21,593 nt of DNA. Origin: an uncultured Clostridium sp. (GTDB lineage: Bacteria > Bacillota > Clostridia > Lachnospirales > Lachnospiraceae). The notes beneath the pieces are model-generated. The model had not been told where the DNA came from. It did not search any database and saw only the letters and a program-made list of their open reading frames with translations. Both the position numbers and the translations under genes were made by a program. The stretch spans positions 1 through 21,593 of the forward strand of contig CAKSBP010000049.1 of NCBI GenBank assembly GCA_934438135.1. Reading direction: 5' to 3'. Shown here in pieces: positions 1 through 6,219 of this stretch. How positions within the stretch are numbered: position 1 is the stretch's first letter; each line of letters opens with the position of its first letter.

Positions 1-78
1 AAAAAGTGGGGGATTTTAATAGAAAAGGAATCTGAAAGCCTTGAATTTATTGGCTTAGAGATTCCGAGAGTTTATTAG
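1..78 (+). CDS. 3' end of an unidentified gene (partial)
   Basis: Frame 1 is open from the window edge to a TAG at 76-78 and encodes 25 residues ending in IPRVY. The other two plus frames hit stops early. The stop lies just before the ftsY ribosome binding site, as expected for an upstream operon gene. In many Clostridia smc sits upstream of ftsY, but this tail does not resemble the usual SMC C-terminus, so I assign no product. Confidence 0.45.
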   Translation, partial: KKWGILIEKESESLEFIGLEIPRVY

Positions 79-98
79 AGAATTAGGAGGATTTATTT

Positions 99-1031
99 AT
101 GGGAGAAAAGAAAGGATTTTTTAGCAGATTAGTATCCGGATTGTCAAAGACACGTCAGAACATCGTGAATAGCATAGATAATATTTTTAGCGGATTTTCC
201 AGTATAGATGAGGACTTTTATGAAGAACTGGAAGAAATTTTGATTATGGCAGACTTAGGTATTAATACAACAACAAAAGTCATTGAAAGCCTGCGTGTAA
301 AAGTAAAAGAACAGAGAATAAAGGAGCCGTCTGAATGTCGTGAGCTCCTGATTGAAAGCATGAAAGAACAGATGAAGCTTCCAGAGGATGCCTATGAATT
401 TGAGAATAGAAAATCTGTTATTATGCTGATTGGTGTAAACGGAGTTGGTAAGACAACTTCTGTTGGAAAACTGGCAGGACAGTTAAAAGATAAAGGAAAA
501 AAAGTTATGGTAGCGGCAGCAGATACATTCCGTGCAGCAGCAATTGAGCAGCTGACAGAATGGGCAAACCGTGCACAGGTTGATATTATTGCACAGCAGG
601 AAGGTTCCGACCCTGCAGCTGTTATATTTGATGCAGTTCATGCTGCAAAGGCAAGAAATGTAGATGTTTTATTATGTGATACCGCAGGAAGGCTTCATAA
701 TAAAAAGAACCTGATGGAGGAATTAAAGAAGATTAATCGTGTCATAGATCGAGAATATCCGGATGCTTACCGGGAAACTCTGGTTGTATTAGATGGCACG
801 ACTGGTCAGAATGCCATGAATCAGGCAAAACAGTTCAGCGAAGTAGCAGATATTACAGGTATTGTACTGACAAAGCTGGATGGAACTGCAAAAGGTGGTA
901 TCGCTATTGCAATTCAGTCAGAACTGGGAATTCCGGTGAAATATATTGGAATTGGAGAGCAGATTGACGATTTGCAGAAATTTAATGCAGATGAGTTTGT
1001 GAATGCATTATTCAGTAAGGAAAAAGAATAA
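99..1031 (+). CDS. ftsY: Signal recognition particle receptor FtsY
   Basis: FtsY is the SRP-receptor GTPase that docks ribosome-nascent chain-SRP complexes at the membrane and passes them to SecYEG. The 310-aa product has a short basic N-terminus (lipid-binding A region much reduced, as is usual in Firmicutes), a helical N domain to about residue 100, and a complete G domain. Visible motifs are the P-loop GVNGVGKTT (112-120), DTFRAAA, DTAGR (194-198) and TKLDGTAKGG (258 onward). The ATG at 99 follows an AGGAGG at 85-90 with 8 nt spacing. FtsY is preferred over the paralogue Ffh because there is no methionine-rich M domain after the G domain. Length is normal for the family. It is probably co-transcribed with the gene ending at 78, and ilvA follows 61 nt downstream. 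Confidence 0.97.
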   Translation: MGEKKGFFSRLVSGLSKTRQNIVNSIDNIFSGFSSIDEDFYEELEEILIMADLGINTTTKVIESLRVKVKEQRIKEPSECRELLIESMKEQMKLPEDAYEFENRKSVIMLIGVNGVGKTTSVGKLAGQLKDKGKKVMVAAADTFRAAAIEQLTEWANRAQVDIIAQQEGSDPAAVIFDAVHAAKARNVDVLLCDTAGRLHNKKNLMEELKKINRVIDREYPDAYRETLVVLDGTTGQNAMNQAKQFSEVADITGIVLTKLDGTAKGGIAIAIQSELGIPVKYIGIGEQIDDLQKFNADEFVNALFSKEKE

Positions 1032-1038
1032 TAGGTGT

Positions 1039-1061
1039 CAAATGAATTACAGTTCATTTTG
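1039..1061 (+). other. Small AT-rich hairpin between ftsY and ilvA
   Basis: CAAATGAA (1039-1046) can pair with TTCATTTTG (1053-1061) around a 6-nt loop. No clear U-tract follows, so it is a weak terminator or a processing/spacer hairpin. It lies in the 61-nt gap before ilvA, and I see no T-box or leader peptide there. Confidence 0.35.
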
Positions 1062-1092
1062 CCATAGAATCACGAAGAAGGAAGGAATCTAA

Positions 1093-2310
1093 ATGTTGAC
1101 TTTAGAAAAATTTGAAGAAGCAAGTGAAGCAGTAAAAAAAGTAATTCTAAAAACAGATCTAATTTATAGTGAATATTTTTCTCAAGTTTCCGGAAACAAA
1201 GTGTATTTAAAGCCTGAAAATATGCAGTATACGGGTGCCTATAAAGTACGTGGTGCTTATTATAAGATCAGTACATTAAGCGATGCAGAGAGAGCCAAAG
1301 GGCTTATCACTGCATCTGCCGGCAACCATGCACAGGGTGTTGCCTATGCAGCAAAACTTTATGGTGCAAAAGCTGTTATTGTCATGCCTACGACAACGCC
1401 TTTGATTAAAGTAAACCGTACAAAGAGCTATGGAGCAGAAGTTGTTTTACATGGAGATGTATATGATGACGCATGTGCATATGCGTTGAAACTGGCAGAA
1501 GAAAATGGATATACTTTCATTCATCCTTTTGATGATGAAGTAGTAGCAACTGGACAGGGAACTATTGCAATGGAAATTTTTAAAGAACTTCCTACCGTGG
1601 ATATTATTTTAGTGCCGATTGGTGGAGGTGGACTTGCAACAGGTGTTTCCACACTGGCAAAGCTTCTGAATCCAAATGTTAAAGTAATTGGTGTAGAACC
1701 TGCAGGAGCAAACTGTATGCAGGAATCCTTAAAAGCAGGTAAAGTGGTTTCTCTCCCTGGTGTTGAGACGATCGCAGACGGTACTGCTGTAAAGACTCCT
1801 GGTTCTAAGATTTTCCCATACATACAGAAAAATCTGGATGATATCATCACAGTAGATGATAAAGAACTGATTGTAAGCTTCTTAGACATGATGGAAAATC
1901 ATAAAATGGTTGTTGAGAACTCTGGGCTTCTTACTGTAGCTGCACTGAAACACTTAAACTGCAAGGATAAGAAGGTAGTTTCTATCTTAAGTGGTGGAAA
2001 TATGGATGTTATCACCATTTCTTCCGTTGTACAGCATGGTTTAATTGAAAGAGGAAGAATTTTTACGTTATCCGTACTTCTTCCAGACAGGCCAGGTGAA
2101 CTGGTAAATGTGGCAAATGTAATTGCTGAAGCCAAAGGTAATGTCATCCGTCTGGAACATAACCAGTTTGTCAGCATCAATCGTAACGCAGCTGTAGAAT
2201 TAAAGATTACGATGGAAGCATTTGGACATGAGCACAAAGCACAAATTGTAGATGCTTTGAAAAAAAATGGATATAATCCAAAGGTTACTGCACCAACAGA
2301 TTTATATTAA
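1093..2310 (+). CDS. ilvA: Threonine ammonia-lyase (threonine deaminase) with C-terminal ACT domain
   Basis: PLP enzyme converting L-threonine to 2-oxobutyrate and ammonia, the entry step to isoleucine or a catabolic route to propionyl compounds. The 405-aa product has the PLP lysine in AYKVRGA (K51), the substrate-loop motif SAGNHAQG (75-82), the phosphate-binding glycine loop GGGGL (177-181) and SGGNMD near residue 300. Residues from about 325 form an ACT domain (starting LSVLLPDRPGEL). This one-ACT architecture at about 400 aa matches the shorter IlvA/TdcB-related subfamily, not the roughly 500-aa two-ACT biosynthetic enzyme. The ACT domain implies allosteric control by an amino acid, but which one cannot be read from sequence. 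Start ATG 1093 follows AAGGAAGGAAT. Serine/threonine dehydratases of the same fold usually lack this ACT tail. Confidence 0.93.
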   Translation: MLTLEKFEEASEAVKKVILKTDLIYSEYFSQVSGNKVYLKPENMQYTGAYKVRGAYYKISTLSDAERAKGLITASAGNHAQGVAYAAKLYGAKAVIVMPTTTPLIKVNRTKSYGAEVVLHGDVYDDACAYALKLAEENGYTFIHPFDDEVVATGQGTIAMEIFKELPTVDIILVPIGGGGLATGVSTLAKLLNPNVKVIGVEPAGANCMQESLKAGKVVSLPGVETIADGTAVKTPGSKIFPYIQKNLDDIITVDDKELIVSFLDMMENHKMVVENSGLLTVAALKHLNCKDKKVVSILSGGNMDVITISSVVQHGLIERGRIFTLSVLLPDRPGELVNVANVIAEAKGNVIRLEHNQFVSINRNAAVELKITMEAFGHEHKAQIVDALKKNGYNPKVTAPTDLY

Positions 2311-2325
2311 GAAAGCTTAATTATA

Positions 2326-2357
2326 TGTACCCGGGAAACTGGGTGCATTTTTTCTTT
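2326..2357 (+). terminator. Intrinsic terminator after ilvA
   Basis: TGTACCC (2326-2332) pairs with GGGTGCA (2341-2347), one G-U pair, 8-nt loop, followed directly by a run of Ts. It separates the ftsY-ilvA unit from recA. Confidence 0.85.
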
Positions 2358-2360
2358 CCA

Positions 2361-2389
2361 TTTACAACATAATGTTCTTATGGTACAAT
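2361..2389 (+). promoter_or_regulatory. Candidate upstream promoter (P1) of recA or of a short RNA
   Basis: TTTACA (2361-2366) and TACAAT (2384-2389) are separated by 17 bp, with TGG immediately before the -10 (extended -10, TGnTACAAT). It sits directly after the ilvA terminator. A transcript from here would start near 2396 and have about 220 nt before the recA start. Confidence 0.5.
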
Positions 2390-2542
2390 AAAAATACATT
2401 TCACAATCTTTTATTAGCTCTTAAGAGTTGTTATCCCAATCGTTTCTGGAACAGTTTCCCTCCATTCTTGGTTCAATTCCAAAGAAAAACGATCGTTTCA
2501 ATACATATCATAAAATATGGAAAAAACAGAAGAGAAAAACAG
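2390..2542 (+). other. Non-coding recA leader with possible folded structure
   Basis: The gene-free stretch 2311-2615 contains a terminator, two promoters, a LexA box and this segment. It can fold: CTCTTAAGAG (2419-2428) is a perfect palindrome, TTCTTGG pairs with CCAAAGAA around 2466-2486 with one bulged A, and ATCGTTT (2439-2445) pairs with AAACGAT (2487-2493) enclosing it. An 80-codon reading frame across 2372-2614 has no ribosome binding site, overlaps the promoter and resembles no family known to me, so I do not call it. Confidence 0.3.
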
Positions 2543-2574
2543 TTGACAAGAACAGGCATTTATATTAGTATAAT
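2543..2574 (+). promoter_or_regulatory. Proximal recA promoter (P2)
   Basis: A perfect TTGACA (2543-2548) and a perfect TATAAT (2569-2574) lie upstream of the LexA box. The spacing is 20 bp, longer than ideal; the alternative -10 at 17 bp spacing is TAGTAT (2566-2571). Either way transcription would start within or just upstream of the operator. Confidence 0.65.
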
Positions 2575-2583
2575 TAATAATAA

Positions 2584-2595
2584 GAACATTAGTTC
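2584..2595 (+). promoter_or_regulatory. LexA (DinR) SOS operator of recA
   Basis: GAACATTAGTTC is an exact match to the Firmicutes SOS box core GAAC-N4-GTTC. It lies 10 bp downstream of the -10 TATAAT and 20 bp upstream of the recA ATG, a position suited to blocking initiation. It implies recA is LexA-repressed and induced by DNA damage. Confidence 0.9.
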
Positions 2596-2615
2596 GAATA
2601 TGAAGGAGAAGTAAT

Positions 2616-3686
2616 ATGATTAAGGATGAAAATAAGGTAAAAGCATTAGAATCTGCCTTATCGCAGATCGAGAAACAGTACGGTAAAGGTTCTGTGATGA
2701 AGTTAGGTGATACAAGTGCGAATATGAATATAGAGACGATTCCTACAGGTTCCATCAGTCTTGATATTGCATTAGGACTTGGTGGTGTACCAAGAGGAAG
2801 AATTGTTGAAGTCTATGGACCAGAATCCAGTGGTAAGACAACAGTTGCACTCCACATGGTAGCAGAAGTTCAGAAAAGAGGCGGCATTGCAGGATTTATT
2901 GATGCCGAGCATGCATTGGATCCATCTTATGCGAAGAATATCGGAGTAGATATTGATAACTTATATATTTCCCAGCCGGATAATGGAGAACAGGCACTGG
3001 AAATTACAGAGATGATGGTACGTTCCGGTGCAGTCGATATTATTATCGTCGATTCTGTTGCAGCGTTAGTACCAAAAGCAGAAATCGATGGAGACATGGG
3101 AGACAGCCACGTTGGTCTTCAGGCGAGACTGATGTCACAGGCACTCAGAAAATTAACTGGTATTGTTTCCAAGTCAAACTGTACGGTTATTTTCATCAAC
3201 CAGTTACGTGAAAAAGTAGGGGTTATGTTTGGTAATCCAGAGACAACAACCGGTGGACGTGCTCTTAAGTTCTATTCTTCCATTCGTCTGGATGTAAGAC
3301 GTATTGAGGCGTTAAAGCAGAATGGAGAGGTTGTAGGTAACCGCACCAGAGTAAAGGTTGTTAAGAATAAGGTAGCACCTCCATTCCGTGAAGCAGAATT
3401 TGATATAATGTTTGGTAAGGGAATTTCCCGCGAAGGCGATATTTTAGACCTGGCGGCAAATGAAAATATTATAATTAAGAGCGGTGCGTGGTATGCATAT
3501 AACGATGCCAAAATTGGCCAAGGGCGTGAAAATGCAAAACTTTACCTGAGAGAAAATCCACTGGTATTTGCAGAGATTGAACAGAAAGTACGTGAGAAGT
3601 TCCATTTGGTACCGGAATCGGATGAAGCGGATGAAAAGGAAAAAGGAAACTCACAAAAGAAAGAAGAGAAAAAAGCAGAACAGTAG
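2616..3686 (+). CDS. recA: Recombinase RecA
   Basis: RecA is the ATP-dependent strand-exchange protein for homologous recombination; its filament also triggers LexA self-cleavage. The 356-aa product carries the Walker A motif GPESSGKTT (68-76), IIIVDSVAALVPKAEI (Walker B region), the L1/L2 region including INQLREKVGVMFGNPETTTGG, and an acidic and lysine-rich C-terminal tail typical of RecA. Start ATG 2616 follows AAGGAGAA with good spacing. The gene is preceded by a LexA operator and followed by a strong terminator, with recX just beyond it. Length and motifs are normal. A mapped intein or frameshift is not seen. Confidence 0.99.
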   Translation: MIKDENKVKALESALSQIEKQYGKGSVMKLGDTSANMNIETIPTGSISLDIALGLGGVPRGRIVEVYGPESSGKTTVALHMVAEVQKRGGIAGFIDAEHALDPSYAKNIGVDIDNLYISQPDNGEQALEITEMMVRSGAVDIIIVDSVAALVPKAEIDGDMGDSHVGLQARLMSQALRKLTGIVSKSNCTVIFINQLREKVGVMFGNPETTTGGRALKFYSSIRLDVRRIEALKQNGEVVGNRTRVKVVKNKVAPPFREAEFDIMFGKGISREGDILDLAANENIIIKSGAWYAYNDAKIGQGRENAKLYLRENPLVFAEIEQKVREKFHLVPESDEADEKEKGNSQKKEEKKAEQ

Positions 3687-3693
3687 AGAAAAA

Positions 3694-3735
3694 GATGCCA
3701 GCCAGAGCCAAACAGATTCTGGCTGGCATCTTTTT
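3694..3735 (+). terminator. Strong intrinsic terminator between recA and recX
   Basis: GATGCCAGCCAGA (3694-3706) pairs perfectly over 13 bp with TCTGGCTGGCATC (3718-3730), followed by five Ts. Placed between recA and recX, it would limit recX expression to read-through. Confidence 0.93.
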
Positions 3736-3772
3736 AATTATTAGGGACATTTTAGTTTAGATAAGGAGAAGT

Positions 3773-4366
3773 ATGCTGATAGACAGAATTGAGTTTATAA
3801 CGAAAACAAAAGCAAAGGTAACATTTGATAATGGAGTAGAATGTATTTTATATCGTTCTGAAATACGTAGGGAAGGACTGGAAGAGAATAAAGAAGTTCC
3901 CGAAGAGCAGTTTTCCTCTATTATGAAAGAAATTGTACTAAAGCGTGCTAAAAAGAAAGTAATGGATTTATTAATTCGTTCCGATAAGACAGAGAAAGAA
4001 CTGCGTGATAAATTAAAACGGGATCAATATCCGGAGTTTATTATTGAAAAAGCCATAGCCTATGTACATTCCTACCATTATATTAATGAGCAGAATTATC
4101 TGGAGAATTATGTTAAGTATCACAGCCGAGGGAAAAGCCGTATTATGCTGGTACAGGAATTAACTCAAAAGGGAATAGACAGAGAGAATATTTTTGACTG
4201 TTTAGAGGAGTTCTATGATGAGAGAGAACAGGTTCGTTATCTGGTGGCGAAGAAGGTAAGAGGTCGTTTGGAAATTACTCCAGAAGAAAAGGAAAAAATA
4301 AGCAGGTACCTGTTTCGAAAGGGATTTAAGAGCTCGGACATATTTGGAGAATTAAAAAAATATTAA
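3773..4366 (+). CDS. recX: Regulatory protein RecX
   Basis: RecX binds RecA filaments and limits their activity. The 197-aa product shows the family pattern of tandem three-helix repeats, including LIRSDKTEKELRDKL (about residues 67-81), the following AIAYVHSYHYINEQNYLENYV and a final FRKGFKSSDIFGEL at the C-terminus. The ATG at 3773 follows AAGGAGAAGT. It lies directly downstream of recA but behind a strong terminator, and I see no convincing promoter of its own, so low-level read-through from recA is the likely source of expression. Length is typical for Firmicutes RecX, somewhat shorter than the Bacillus protein. Confidence 0.92.
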   Translation: MLIDRIEFITKTKAKVTFDNGVECILYRSEIRREGLEENKEVPEEQFSSIMKEIVLKRAKKKVMDLLIRSDKTEKELRDKLKRDQYPEFIIEKAIAYVHSYHYINEQNYLENYVKYHSRGKSRIMLVQELTQKGIDRENIFDCLEEFYDEREQVRYLVAKKVRGRLEITPEEKEKISRYLFRKGFKSSDIFGELKKY

Positions 4367-4459
4367 ACAATAACAATAAAGGATATTCCATTAATGTTAT
4401 AGAAATAGAATAAAATGGTAAATAAATTGACGTTTTGCATAAATGGCAGGTATCAATGC

Positions 4460-4488
4460 TTGACAATACAACCAAAAAAGTATAAAAT
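4460..4488 (+). promoter_or_regulatory. Promoter of rny
   Basis: TTGACA (4460-4465) and TAAAAT (4483-4488) are spaced by 17 bp, 50 nt upstream of the rny start. The gap between recX and rny (4367-4537) shows no terminator. Confidence 0.72.
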
Positions 4489-4537
4489 TTATATGTTGTA
4501 TTGATGTACAATGAAAACTTAATAAGGAGGTGCTCCT

Positions 4538-6091
4538 GTGGATATTCTGAAATGGATTGTACTTTTTCTGGTTGTTATAGGACTTGTTATTTTTATTACT
4601 TGGAAAGCTGCGATTTCCTACCGCATTAAATTTGTGGAATCCAAAATCGGAAGTGCCGAGGAAAAAGCGAGAAAAATTATAGATGAAGCATTGAAAACTG
4701 CGGAAACTAAGAAACGTGAAGCTTTACTGGAGGCGAAAGAAGAATCGCTGCATGCAAAGAATGAATTTGACAAAGAGATTAAAGAACGCAGATCGGAAGT
4801 ACAACGTTATGAAAAGCGTGTATTGACGAAGGAAGAAACCTTGGAACGTAAGACAGAGGCGATTGAGAGAAAAGAATCCAAACTTTCTCAGAGAGAAGCT
4901 GAAGTTGATAAAATCAGGGCAAAAGTCGATGAATTACATGCACAAAGGTTACAGGAGTTGGAAAAAATATCTGGACTTACCTCCGAACAAGCAAAAGATT
5001 ATCTTTTGAAGACTGTTGAAGATGATGTAAAACATGAAACAGCTATGTTAGTTAAAGAATCACTTAACAGAGCTAAAGAAGAAGTGGATCAGAAGGCAAA
5101 AGAATATGTTGTTAATGCAATACAGAAATGTGCTGCAGACCATGTTGCGGAAACTACAATTTCCGTAGTACAGCTTCCTAACGATGAGATGAAGGGTAGA
5201 ATTATTGGTAGAGAGGGTAGAAATATCCGAACACTGGAAACACTTACGGGTGTTGATTTGATTATTGACGATACTCCAGAAGCAGTTATTTTATCAGCAT
5301 TTGATCCAATCCGAAGAGAAGTTGCAAGAATTGCCTTAGAGAAGCTTATAGTTGACGGTCGTATACATCCTGCAAGAATTGAAGAGATGGTTGAAAAGGC
5401 GCAGAAAGAAGTAGATGTCATGATTCGTGAAGAAGGTGAAGCCGCTACGTTAGAAGTTGGCGTTCACGGTATTCATCCTGAATTAGTAAAATTGTTAGGA
5501 AGAATGAAATTCCGAACAAGTTATGGTCAGAATGCATTAAAGCATTCCATCGAAGTTGCTTATTTATCCGGACTTTTAGCAGGTGAAATTGGTGTTGATG
5601 TGAGGATGGCGAAACGTGCCGGTTTATTACATGATATCGGAAAATCCGTGGATCATGATATGGAAGGTTCCCACATTCAGATTGGTGTGGAATTATGCAG
5701 AAAGTATAAAGAATCTCCTATTGTTATCAATGCGGTAGAAGCTCATCATGGTGATGTAGAACCAGAAACGTTAATCGCTTGCATTGTTCAGGCAGCAGAT
5801 ACAATTTCTGCAGCAAGACCTGGAGCACGTAGAGAAACACTGGAGACTTATACGAATAGATTGAAACAGTTAGAAGATATTACGAATAGCTTTAAAGGGG
5901 TGGATAAATCTTTTGCAATTCAAGCTGGCCGAGAAGTTCGTATTATGGTAGTGCCAGAGCAGGTGAATGATGAAAATATGATTTTACTTGCCCGCGATGT
6001 ATCGAAGCAGATTGAAGCAGAATTAGAGTATCCAGGACAAATAAAAGTTAATGTGATACGTGAGTCTAGAGTAATTGATTACGCTAAATAG
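4538..6091 (+). CDS. rny: Ribonuclease Y
   Basis: RNase Y is the membrane-anchored endoribonuclease that starts mRNA decay in many Firmicutes. The 517-aa product has the full architecture: one N-terminal transmembrane helix (about 5-24), a long charged coiled coil (about 30-200), a KH domain with GRIIGREGRN (220-229), and an HD domain with the metal-binding HD of LLHDIGKSVDH (H365, D366) plus EAHHGDVEP further on. The start is GTG at 4538, chosen because AAGGAGG (4524-4530) lies 7 nt upstream and the product then begins directly with the membrane anchor. Length is normal. It has its own promoter and terminator, so it is probably monocistronic. Confidence 0.97.
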   Translation: MDILKWIVLFLVVIGLVIFITWKAAISYRIKFVESKIGSAEEKARKIIDEALKTAETKKREALLEAKEESLHAKNEFDKEIKERRSEVQRYEKRVLTKEETLERKTEAIERKESKLSQREAEVDKIRAKVDELHAQRLQELEKISGLTSEQAKDYLLKTVEDDVKHETAMLVKESLNRAKEEVDQKAKEYVVNAIQKCAADHVAETTISVVQLPNDEMKGRIIGREGRNIRTLETLTGVDLIIDDTPEAVILSAFDPIRREVARIALEKLIVDGRIHPARIEEMVEKAQKEVDVMIREEGEAATLEVGVHGIHPELVKLLGRMKFRTSYGQNALKHSIEVAYLSGLLAGEIGVDVRMAKRAGLLHDIGKSVDHDMEGSHIQIGVELCRKYKESPIVINAVEAHHGDVEPETLIACIVQAADTISAARPGARRETLETYTNRLKQLEDITNSFKGVDKSFAIQAGREVRIMVVPEQVNDENMILLARDVSKQIEAELEYPGQIKVNVIRESRVIDYAK

Positions 6092-6111
6092 CTTTTGTTA
6101 ATAATGTTAAA

Positions 6112-6152
6112 CTCAGTTGGTTTTTGAAAAAAGAACCGGCTGGGTTTTTATT
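6112..6152 (+). terminator. Intrinsic terminator after rny
   Basis: CTCAGTTGGTTTTT (6112-6125) pairs with AAGAACCGGCTGGG (6131-6144) using several G-U pairs, followed by a T-rich run. It closes rny. Confidence 0.85.
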
Positions 6153-6178
6153 TTTATTTCATGAAATAAAAAAAAACC
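6143..6178. repeat. Imperfect inverted repeat between rny and the eCIS-core gene
   Basis: The segment reads GG, T-rich, TATTTCATGAAATA, A-rich, CC. The central TATTTCATGAAATA (6155-6168) is a perfect 14-bp palindrome, and the pairing continues outward with a small size mismatch to GG/CC at the ends. It overlaps the T-tract of the rny terminator and could act as a terminator toward the minus strand or as an operator-like site. Confidence 0.5.
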
Positions 6179-6219
6179 GTAATATAGATAAAAAAGGAAG
6201 ATAAGGAGGGTGAGGCAGA

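Noticed and set aside
1032..1092. T-box or attenuator upstream of ilvA
   Set aside because: The gap is only 61 nt, with one weak hairpin and no specifier loop or T-box sequence.
1521..2237. Minus-strand reading frames inside ilvA
   Set aside because: Low-complexity, serine- and proline-rich translations opposite a clear ilvA gene; these are antisense shadows.
2372..2614. 80-codon plus-strand reading frame upstream of recA
   Set aside because: It overlaps a promoter, has no ribosome binding site, its composition is not protein-like, and it runs through the recA promoter and LexA box.
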